Part shown: positions 25,901 through 37,900 of the stretch, in pieces
Layout of the letters: each line of letters opens with the position of its first letter
How positions within the stretch are numbered: position 1 is the first letter of the stretch
Assembly (NCBI GenBank): GCA_018881555.1
Contig: JACAXG010000024.1
Location: 8,077,559 to 8,141,558, forward strand
Direction: 5' to 3'
DNA: 64,000 bases
Source: Amblyornis subalaris
Taxonomy: Eukaryota > Chordata > Aves > Passeriformes > Ptilonorhynchidae
Program-made: the position numbers and the translations under genes
The notes under the pieces: model-generated
Database searches by the model: none
The model's input: the letters and a program-made list of their open reading frames with translations, nothing else
Told to the model about the DNA's origin: nothing

Positions 25901-28900
25901 ATAGACTTTTTCTTTGGCTTCATGTATCTTATGTTAGCAGGTTTGGAAGAGAAAAGAAAAATGGAATCCAACTCAAATGTGGTTGTTGCTTCTTTAACTA
26001 CCATATCTTGGACACTAGTGCATGGGATGTTTTGGCTGGGTTTTTTTCAGATTTATTTGGATTTAACTTCTTTTCTTCCAGACAGTGGCTCTTGATGGAA
26101 CTTTATTTTTGAAATCTGGAGTGATTTCTGGAGGATCAAGTGATTTAAGATTTAAAGCTAGATGTTGGGATGAGAAAGAGATGAATAAAATGAAAGAAAG
26201 AAGAGATAGCTTGATTAATGAATTAAAGGTAGGTCTCTTAATAGCACTTAACTGCAGAAGTCATGAAGGTGTAAAAATTGTCTCTAAATTCAGCTCTGGG
26301 AAGGTGATTTTCTAAAAATGTAATTTTCAAAGCTTCTAGAAGATGCAGACAGGACATAGTAGCTGTTTATCCTCTTGTAGTTAATAATNAACTCTGCATC
26401 TCTGTCCTTAGCTGCAGTTCTCAGCTCACAGGTGGAAATCCAGGACAACACTGTTGGTCCAAGCTCCCTCCAGGAAGAAGTTGTTCAGTGTACCTGAACA
26501 GTTGTAGTGAAAAAGACAATATGATCTGTCAACATGAGAATATTTGTATGGACCAAAACCTGCCAGTGTAGAACAGTTTGTCATACCTTTAGTGTACGTT
26601 TGCTTTCCTAAGAGGGGTAGAGTTGTAATATAGGAATCTGCTAGTGGATACTTTTGTTGGAGAAATACATCCNTTAAAAATGACTATTGACTATGACTTG
26701 TGCTATCAGCCTTCACCTTGAATGAGGCCTATGTCGGTGAGGCTAGTTTTAAAATCTGAAAAATGAATAATTTTCAAATTGGTCACCTTTTGTTTAAAGT
26801 GCTTTTTCTCCCGTCATAACACTCTTCCAGGACTTAATGAAGATCAAACGTAAGGAGGCTGACTTGAAGCAATTGCGTGCTCAATGCCATGGTACTCAGA
26901 CACGCCTTAAATATTCACAGAGTGAATTAGACCTTATTAAGAAGAAACATCTTGCTAATCTCTACATGGTATAATACTAAGTCTTTATAATTTTCATGTT
27001 TAATTTTAAGCTGCAGTTACTGATCAAGTAAATGCTACTTCCTTACGTAGTTTTTTAAATTCAGCTAAAGTTTTACATACAGCAATTACAATTGAGGAAT
27101 TAATAAAATATAAAAAAGAAGATTGCAGAGTACTTTACATGAGGCTTTTTCTATTGTAGTTTTAAAATTTGGAATTCTGGTAAGCTTGGTTTATCATTTA
27201 GTAACCTTTAGAAGTCTGTAAGTCAAAGTGCACTTTATATGGCACTTAATTTGCTTTTCTGCTTATTAAACCAGTAATTGTTACATGCAGATCGGCAATA
27301 ATAGTGGGTAAGTGGCAGTTGAGAAGAAAATATTTAATATTTTTAATCAGAAAAGTAGAGTTAATCTGGAACAGAGCTGTCTCTNAATTTTTAGAAAGTT
27401 GATCCTCCTATTAAGACAAATTACCATCTTTTTCCTTCCTTTCTATCTAGGAAAAATCAAAACTGGAAAGTGAACTGGTAAATATTGAAGCTCAGTATAA
27501 TATGCTGAATGAAGGAGTAGTACAAAGAAAAGAAAAAATAAAAGAATTCCAGAAAAAAATTAACGAGGTAATGGCTTTTGTCAGAGCGGAGAGAGCTCAT
27601 GCTGTTAGGCTACAGAAACTTCTTCTGTTCTACTGACTTTTAGACTTGGACAAACTTTTACGAAGTTTTGTAAACTATTTTGTCGACAAGGCTTGTAAGT
27701 TATTCCAGCAACTTCTCCACATCCTCTACCTTTCTTANGAAGGTAGCTGTGAACAGAGGTGGACTTGGATTGTTAGTGTATGTGTGTCATAGCTTTGCAA
27801 ATCAGTTTCCTTAGAGTCAAAGCTCTGCGACTGTTAAATGCTAAACACAAATCCAACCAGTCAAATCTATCTACATCTACACCAGATGAAGCTTTGCTTA
27901 ATAANAGTTTTCTAGAGCTAAGAACAGTCCTCAGTACTGTGAGAGGGCTTCGTTCTGAACTCTGCAGGTGCCATGTCTAGGGGGATGACCTGTGTAATAC
28001 AAAAGTAGATGGAGAGCAGCATAGTGTGAAGATTCCTTTCTCTTGGGAAGTAGCCAGTATTTGTGCTTCATTTTCTGTGTGCTCTGATTACCCTGGGATA
28101 ATGGCCGAGGTCTGCACAGTGATTCTCAGCAAATTCCTTATTTCACTGTTTAGAGGGGTTTGTTTGTTTCTGTAGGGGTTTTTTTGTGGTTTTGTTGTTT
28201 GTTTTTTTCTTTGGGTGGTACATGGGAAGGAGGTTCTTTCAGGTTTTTTGCACTTTGTGGTTCTGGGGTTTGTTTTGGTATTTTGTTGGGTTTTGATTTT
28301 ATTTTTTTTTTCAAGACTGTTGTATACCTGTGTTCGTTTCAAGTCCAATTCATGGAAGATGGAGCTAGCCCGTGATATAACTGAGTGTTCTTTGCTCGCC
28401 CTCTCTTTTGAAGAGTAGCTGATGGAGAACTTGGAGACCTCATTCTATCCCCATCTGTCCAAATTCTTTATCTGTTGTGGTGCTAAACACACAATGGGAT
28501 GTGTGGGATGATGTGTGGGATGATGATGGGATTCAGTGATGGGAATGTTAGTAAAGCCTAATCTGATGCCAAGAGGGGTTTCCTACTGTGTTGTGCTAGA
28601 GTGGCAGTAATTCTGACCTCTTGGGGAAATAGACACCTCTTCTCTACCTGTGTCTTGAAGCTGCCTTTGTTCCACTCTTGCCAAATGAAGAAATCTGGTA
28701 CAAGCTGTAAAATGTGGTACTGCAGTTTTATCTGGAAAATTCACAGGCCAGGACCTAGATGCTGATGTAAAAGTAGATTGTTGGAGAAGGAGAAACTCCT
28801 CACTAGTGTCTGCAGTAACTCAGGCTGTATCATACATATGTAATTNAGTTCCTGGCTTCTGACTCATTCTCATCAGTCAGTCTTGGATTAATTCATGACT

Positions 28901-31900
28901 GGAATTCTGCATGTAAAAAGAAGCCAGAACTGCTGCCTGTTCTCTGTCTTGCTTGTGTTGCAGGCGTGAGGAAGTGCAGATGTCTGTCATCTGCAAACAC
29001 TGAGCATGTCACTAATGGTTAAGCCTGTAAGAATTCCAGATATAGGGGACTTCTCTGTTGCTTGTTCTGGAAAAAAAGATAGAGGCTAGTCATCGGTTTC
29101 CGAAGAGTAGTGTAATTGGATAGTATAACTTGGTTTGATGTAATATTTCATACCTGGCTAAAAAAGCCTGAATACCAAAACTATATAAACAATACCNGGT
29201 TTTGACGTGTAGAGTTCTCTTTAAATTTTGTTCAGTCCATTGGGTTTCCTTTTAAATAGGCTGTTGCTATTTCNTCCTTCAGAGCTGCCATATATACTCT
29301 ACCTAATATTTGTCTGCTTAAATTTTTCTTAANAAGTTTTAGGATTGGTTTTGGCTGAGGCTTTTGTTAGCATCNACTGTATAATTAGGAAATTAGATAT
29401 TCCATGGCAGTGTTTTTGCTGTGACCTTGCTATAAATGGAACAAAGTAATTAATATTTATAGATCTCTTGAAAGGATTCAAGTGAAGAACTGAACTACAA
29501 CTCCAAGAAATCTGGTGTATCTGATTAGTGTGCTGTCCAGCTTTCTCTTCTTCANCTGGCTGGGAACAACAGGCAAAATCAGGGAAGCTGGTTACACTGT
29601 GATGACTTTTGTCTTCGGAATGACCAGGTGCTGTCAAGAAGAGCTTAGATCAGAGTTACATTTGGTAGATCACAGGCATATATGCCTTCTGTCTGGCATT
29701 TGGACTGAAAGTATAACTTGAAAATTTCAAGTACAAATTACTTCTCAGTAGTTTTCTGCTGTTTCTTAAAGTACCTTAAAAATCCAGTGTGTAGCATGAA
29801 GTGATTGAATATTTTGCATCTGTGAGTTGCAAAATAGTATAATCATTTTTTTGTTCCATTTCTCCATATTCAAAGGTTGAAGATGCTGTTTTCCGGGAAT
29901 TCTGTGAAGAAATTGGTATAGAAAATATTCGTGTGTATGAACAAGAACATGTGAGACAACAAGAGGAGATTGATAAGAGAAGGTGGTATTTGTGGTTGAA
30001 ATGTAAACCAGTGGTTGGTATTAGATTGGGCACATTCATACTTGAGAAACTCCATCACAGGAAATAGCACAAAGTCCCAGGAGACTGTAAAAAGTTCCCT
30101 TATCACTGTAAGGATTAATTAAGCCACTGCTGTGGTTCAGGTTTATTAGGCAGAGTCAGTGACAGCTTGCAACAAACCTGAAAGGTAACATTTACTATTT
30201 TGGTAGCACTATTGTAAAAAGACAAAGAATAGTTTTCTAAAACCCACATTGAGAAATAGCACTATCCCAGATTGAGAATAGCATGAAGGGTCACTCGTGT
30301 ATGAAAACTCTTAAGGAAAACCGGGTGTAAGATGCAGGTGTTTGGTACAGGAACATACTCCTAACCAAGACAGGCTCTTCAGTTTTTGACGGGTAACCTC
30401 AACTAGTGTTCCTCTCACAGACATGTCACATGACCACAAATTTGTATCTTACAAGGAGAATGTTAAAACAAACTGATGCTTGAACTTCAGTGTCACTTTC
30501 CATATTGATGTGGCTATATTGTATTTTTTTAACTAATACCACTGTGTCTTTGTGACTTCCCGTATATCTACAGGATGTGGTGTAGTAGCATCAATGATCC
30601 AAATGTATGCAGATCTTTGTGTTGCGTTGAAGATACACTAATGGTATCTAAGTAGTCAGAGTCCTGTCACAGTTACTTGCCTGCTTTGTAAGAGTTGGTT
30701 TTAAATNCTGTACTTTGACTAGACTGGAGTTTGAAAACCAGAGGACACGACTGAACGTTCAGCTGGAGTATAATCGTGATCATCTACAAAAATTAACTAA
30801 CTCAGTCAGCAAGTTGAGGGACTCAGTTCATAAAGATGAAGCTGATATTATCAAGCTACAGAAGGTAAATGTAAAATCAATTTCTTTGTCTCTGTAATTC
30901 ACTGCATTCTTTCCTCTCAGTCCTAATTTTGAATAAATGTAGTTCATGCTGTGGAGTAATTTTTCAAGGGGTTAGCTCAGTGTTGACTTTGCAATTGCTT
31001 AAAAAAATGCAGNTGTGTATTGCATTTTAACCTTGGAATAACCTGCTGTATTTGGATGCTTTTTTTTAATTAAAAATAAGCTTACTGAAAATTAAATTTT
31101 GGATTACTGTGTGTAGTGTTACATTGTGTTCAGTTACATGTGTTTAGTTGATATGAAAAGGCAACATACAACTACAGATAAAACCAGCAGCCTGTGGCTC
31201 AGATTCAGCAGAAGATTTTATGAGTAAGAGCAAACAAATCTGGTGCTTTACATCTTTAAGCTACTTCACAGCCACTAATATATTTTAAATAATTCTGTGA
31301 AACCAGTTTTGATTTTTAATTCACTTCATCCTTCACAGTGTTCTTTATCCTTTGTTGTGCTGATGGTGCTTGTTAAAAAACTGCTTTTTCACAGAAAAGC
31401 GAGGGAGGAAAGATGTGCTTGAATAAAAAACAAAAGTGAAATGTATAAAACTGCCACAAAGTGGGGGAAACACCACCTAGTGCCTTTCAGATCTTGTGCT
31501 GTAACACATTTGAATGTAACAGCTTTAAACTTGAACTCCTTTCTTTATAATAAAGGTTCCAGATCTAGATTCTTGGTGGGAGGTTAAAAATTTAAATATT
31601 TCTATGCAGGATGAGGAAAAGCTTCTAAAAAAAGTGAACGAAATTTTGGAGGAGCAGCAACATCTTAAGGAGAGATTAAATGCTCATAAATCTGAGCTTA
31701 CAAAAAGCCAAAATGAAGTTGAAGAGTTCAGAAAGACAATATTAACTCTTAATAGGTAATTCCTACTTGTACTCCTGGGAAAATGATNAATGGGATAATA
31801 TTTAGAAGAGATTTAGTGATCAGATGTTTGGATTTCTCTTGTTTTGTTTTCTTGTGAAAGATTTGAGACATAGTGACTTGCATTTACAGTGTGCCTTAGT

Positions 31901-34900
31901 TTAACAGTGTTTCTAATTCAGTGTGTGAAGGGGAGCATTTCAGGAGGTCCATCTCATAAACCATATAGAATTATTTTATTATCTGCCTAGTCTTAGGTCT
32001 CACTGTGATCTCTGATCAACAGGTAGTAAGTATGTAGTAGCTTACAGCTTGGTTGGGGGCATGCGAAGTTCCCTGGTAGTTTCACAGCTTAGTTTGCGTT
32101 GTACTATAGGCCTGATTAATGGGAACACGTTCATTTTTCTGATTTCATTGTTATTTTCTCCAGACTTTACATGTGTTGGATACCTTGAACTAATACTAAC
32201 TTTAGGTCACTATTTTTTTTTATTTTAAATCATCTTCTTTGAGGACAGTTTATACATCAGTTCTGTTGTGCTTGCTTATTACTGATGTGGTTAATGTCCC
32301 TTGATCAGGAGTCATCTTTGTGTTTAAAAACCCCATCATGTTGGCANAGTATGGCTAGGTAAACTTCTGGAATTTTCTGTAAACTCATGAACTGTATGCC
32401 TAGTGATTCACNTTGTGTATAATTTTAACAATATAAGATGTTATGTTTCTGCTGATGGTAATGATGCTATCAGAGGAATTGGCTGCAAAGAATCAAGCTG
32501 TGTTTCAAGGAGAATAATAATAAAAGATACTTGATTACATGTTAAACCATCAAATTTCCATACATGTTTATTAGAGCTGAATAGAACAGAGGTAGGCTGT
32601 AATTAGGGAGGGTGGGTATTGGAACATGCTATAGAGTGAACTCGGCAATGTACTGAAACTCAGGCTCCCTCTGGAGTAATTNGGGAGAAGGGAGGGTATG
32701 GCAGAAGTACAGTATTATTTTCCTTTATGTTTGATGGGGTTTATTGCAGAGGAAAGAGCCCTCTTGCTGCTTAGAATCTGTTTTCCATGCTGTCTTTATC
32801 ACGCTGTTTCTCTGTGGATGTTATTAGCAGTGATGCTTCTGCTCTTGTGTTGTTTTGTGCCTTTTGTGCATGTAGAGAAGCCACAAAATTGCAGAGGGAA
32901 GCTACAGCTCTAGAAACCTCTCTGGAGGAGAAGAGATTAAGGCGACATAATCTGCTGCTAGAATGCAAGTTGCAGGACTTGAAAGTCAAGTTACTGTTTG
33001 GATCACTGGATGACATCAGTGAAGTAGAGGTACTTAAAATGTTTACAGAAGATAGATATCATGGAGGAACACTTAGTCATGAATTTAAAGATCCTTATTT
33101 TCTCCTTACAGGACTGTTTGTCTTGCACAGTGATGTTCANACAAATACACTGTTTTCTTATGATCAAATCTCTTTCATTCAAAGAAAGGATTTCTTTTTA
33201 TTTTCATAGACAGAAATATTGTTAGCAAGTATTTTTGCTTGTGCTTGAAACATATTCCTGTGAAATACATAAAATCACCATGGTACAAGAAAATTGGTAT
33301 GAATATGTAAGAGGACACACAGGGATCAGTTCAGAAATGTAAATAAATGTGGCATGTGCAAGGATTTGAGATCACACTTGGTCAATCATCTGTAATATAA
33401 ATGCTGTATATGGAAGCATCCTTTTGTGTTCATTAGATGTAGATATTCACAGAAATCAGAGATAGGCTAAAATAGAAACATTCCTGCTGTCAGATGATTG
33501 CTCCTCATTGTCTCCATCTTCCCTCTTTTTCCAGCGTATCTTTTGTGAGGGGAAATAAACTTTCTGCACTGTTACAAAAGAATTGCAGGACTTATAACAA
33601 GTGTATGAATTTGGAAGGAGTCTTGTTGAACCCAGTCCTTAGAAAAGTATTTTTGCTGGAGGATAGGTGTGAACGGGGCAGCAGACAAAATACAGGCAGT
33701 GAGGTGGGGTGGGCAGTCTGGGAAGGGAAAGAACAAGAACTGCTAATGATCAGAGGATGTAGGAGCTCAGCTCTCAGTTTCTGGATAAGGAAGAGAGGAA
33801 ACCAAGGAGGTGAGCAGAAGGAATAACTGTATGGATTCTTAATTAATCTGACTGAGAAGACCAGCAAGATTTGGTCCTGAGAAAGAATCTTGGTGGGANA
33901 GGGGGAGCACATGTTTCATTTCAGGGAAGGTAGCTGTTTGAAATCCATTCTACAGGGACTAGAAGATTCTCTGCTTACTCTGTACAGAACTGAAGCTCCT
34001 CATTTCTTTTGAGGTTGATTGAGTGGAAGAAATGCATCAGTTTACACACTTCAGCCTTCTCTTGGAAGGGATTGAGGTATCAGGGAATGTAAATCTTTCC
34101 AGTCAGGAGATTTACAGTATATACAGTGTTGTAAATATATTACAAACAAATTGCTGCTGCTTTCATCTTAGCTTCAAGCTGAGGTTAGCAGATGTTTTCA
34201 CNTTCATTTAACAGGTGCATGTTTTAATTAGGCTCATGAGATCTTAACTGTTCACTGCATTTGGGCTAGGGGAGGAGCTATGGATTAAGTTTACTTTGTA
34301 CCATGTTACCACTGTCTCTTAATTTTAAAACCTCTTAATGAATTTGTTTTACAGTTTCAAAGTTAACTGTTTGTTTTTTTTTTTAACTGGAATGTCTTTC
34401 ATCTTTTAGCTAGGAACTGGAACAGAAGGCACCCCGACTTTATCAGGGATCTATGAAAGGGAAGAGGGAATTCAGTTAGACTACAGCAGCCTAGAAATAG
34501 GCCTAAAGGTAATCTTTTTTGTTTGACATTATTAGAGATGAAGTATTTGATTTTTATTATTGTTAAAAATATTTTATTTGATGCTTGTTTATTCTTCACC
34601 CTGGTCTTTAAGTGTCACCTAGTAAAAACAGTGCTAAGCTGAAGTGCACGTGTATGAGTGCTCTGGTTTTTGCACTCATTACGCAGAATTGATGTGCGGG
34701 ATTTCTAGGTAGGTCAGTTTCCCATATTACTGTCTTTAACTTAGAGCTCACCTGAACCACAAAAATGGAATTGAGAGACATATCTTGATTTTTCCTTCCT
34801 CCCCTACTCTCTGTCTTGAAGTTCCAACGCTATATATTATGGCTCAAAACTCCAGAGCCCAAGGATGGCTGCGGTGGGTTGTATACCTTCTGTCTGTGGT

Positions 34901-37900
34901 ATTTGCAGAGACTGAGGCTCACCATCCTTCCCTAACAGCCCATTAGGTCACATTTTCTCATCAGGTTTTGTAATTTTTTTTTTCCTTTTTAATCATAAGG
35001 AAAACTCTTAAATGTCAGAGGCTAGGCACAGAGCAAAGAATGAAGCTGTCATCACTGGAACTTGTCTCAAAGAATTCACTGAGAACCTTTTATTTAAGAA
35101 TCAAGGAGTGAAGCTCTAACCCTCCTCCTGTGTTGTATTTTAAAAAGGGAATTGAGGGAAAGGAATTGGCTCTCTGTTTTTAAAGGTCTTATGGAAGAAT
35201 ACTGAGGGCCTGGTAGATTCATTGCATGAACTAAGACTTGAGTGGCATTTTTCAGTTGTGTTTCCGGTTNAAGCTATTAATGAGTGGGGTAATTCTTTCA
35301 GGAACCACGAGTGCTTGCTGTATGTGTTGAAATGTCTTGGCCTAAAAGCAAATTAGATTGCCTTTTTTTTTTTTTCTTTAGGACCTAGAATCTGATGAAG
35401 ATATAGCAGATCATCTGAAGCAGATGCAGCAGGAAATCAAATATAAAGAGGTCACTTTAATGAGATCAGCTGCTCCAAACCTAAGAGCAGGAGAGAAATT
35501 ACAGATAGCTCGGGACAAGTTCCAAGAATCAGTAGATGGTAACAGAGTCTTTCATGTCAATCACTTTTGTGATTTCACCCTGATTGAAATTCTTCTTCTT
35601 GGGGTTGGTCCTGCTGGCTTTGCCCCTTTCAGATATTAAGCTATTTTTTTGTGCTCAAGTGTTTATCCAGTTATCTTTTTAATTACATGTAAACAATTCA
35701 TTAACATACATTTGAGTGTGCAGTAGTTTGCTGAAATAGTTTGAATGATGGGAAAGATATGTTGCCCAAATTACATCATAAATTATTTTTACATGCTTTC
35801 TGAGAATTACTGACTTTAATGTTAAAATTGTTGAAATTTTTCTTACATAACTGAAGGAACCGTGTATGTTGTCCAGAACTCAGACATGAGCATTTCTGCA
35901 AAATTATGAGTATCCTCAGAGATTATTGCAGACATTAACATTGTAAGAAACCTAAGGGGTTCTGGAGCTGTACCAGGTCAGTGCTGGTGCTACTTAGAGC
36001 TGCCCAGCTTCCAGAAGGAATTATGAGAAGAATTCTGGTCCTTGCTCCAGACAAATAGAGCAGATTGAATACATCACAGCTTTGCTTTTTTAGGGAGGTT
36101 TCCCTCTGAAATCTGGAAGGAAACTCACACTACTGGTATGTTCCTTGTATGGGCATTTTTTCTGCAATAAGTGTGTTCCTTGATGCTGCTCACAGGACCC
36201 AGGATATATTTGTTCTGTATATTTGCTCAAAGACTTCTTATGGAGTAATTCCTGTGATTTTACTTTTTTTTTTCCGTAGCTTTTGAGACCAGCAGAAAGG
36301 AGGCCAGAATATGCAAGCAAGAATTTGAAGAGGTGAAAAAAAGGAGATATGAGCTATTTAGCCGGTGCTTTGAGCACGCCTCCATAGCCATTGACAGGAT
36401 CTACAAGAAGCTTTGCAGGAACAGTAGTGCTCAGGTGTGTCATGTGCTCAGAGGCTTTGCCTTAAAGGCATTACTGGATGCTTTGTTACCTAGAGTAAAG
36501 TAGCACTTGCGGTTTCCAAAGACAGTCTCAGTCCTAAAGAAGAAAATAACGGAAATAGAGACTACAGAAGTTTAGGGTCAGGGAAGGAATAGGTAATAAG
36601 CCAAAGCATGCTTGTCATTAGACAGAGAGAGATAATCTGCTAACAAATTTGGGAACTACTCAGTTTGGGTTAATTTTACTCTTTGTTTTTAGCAGACCTG
36701 TAAATTATCAGAACACAAGTGTGAAATGTAATTGAGTACTTCACTTACAAATAACATTGGTTTACACATCAAATGATACCAATAGTAAGTAAGTAAAAAC
36801 ACTTAATTGTTAGTACAAACAAAACTAAAAATCATAAATCAGTGCTAGTGTTTTGTACAAGGTCTTGAAGCACCTTCTACCCTACTTAAATATTTAGAAA
36901 ACACAGACACAATATGTTTGCAACTTCTAAGAAACCTGTAGAAAAATTGTCCCACAATTATCTTTGTTACTGTTCCCGTATTAATACCAAAAGTCAAGAG
37001 GGAACTCCCAAATGCTTTGGTTACATCAGATTCTGTAGACTGTGGAATGTTTAAAGGATTGAACTCGTCTGTCTTAAAACTTCAGATTTTGTGTTTTCCC
37101 TCAGCATGTTATGTGTTGGTTTGGTTTTCTTCCACTGTCTGTGATCTGAGAGGAGACATTTGAAATGAGGGTTAAGTATGGAAGTTTCTTTTACTTGTCT
37201 CCACCTGTGCAGAGGGGAAGAGACACTATTACTGTCTTTTCTATTAATGCTAAAAATAAACCATGTAGCAAAGATCTTACCCATGGTACTTTCAGTGGTT
37301 TGGAAAAATGGCCATTCCTTTAAAACAATGCTTCTAATTTTTGGCCCAGGGAACCAGGATACAAAGTATAGAAAAGGACTTCAATACAAGCAGCCTTTCT
37401 CCAGCTCAAAGCTAGATTCTGTAAAGCTAACCTTTCACAAAAAAAAAAAAAAAAAGGCGCAATTTTGCAAGTATATTGGCCTCCAGGCCAAAAAAACCCC
37501 TGCTTTTGAAGTTCAAAATTTTATTAATTAAAAAAATCAAAGCAGTTACACAAAAAGTGATAAAATCAAGTTTGTTCAGTAGTTGAAAGTTTGTAAATAA
37601 TAAATATGTGATGCCATTTCCATACTGGTTTTGTTAATGAGCCTCTTGGTTCCTAGTTTGTTAACAAAACCATATTCCCCTAGGAACTAGATACTGCTGC
37701 TCTCAGGATGGATGAACATGTTCCCTAAATGTGAAGCAAACTCACTGGTTTCCTCACTAGCTCAGGCAATATTTAAACCTAAAAAATACCCATCTAAATA
37801 ATTTGATAAATGTCACTNTTAACAATTAAATGTGTTTGTTTCCAGGCATTCCTTAGTCCTGAAAATCCTGAGGAGCCCTATCTGGAAGGCATTGGCTTTA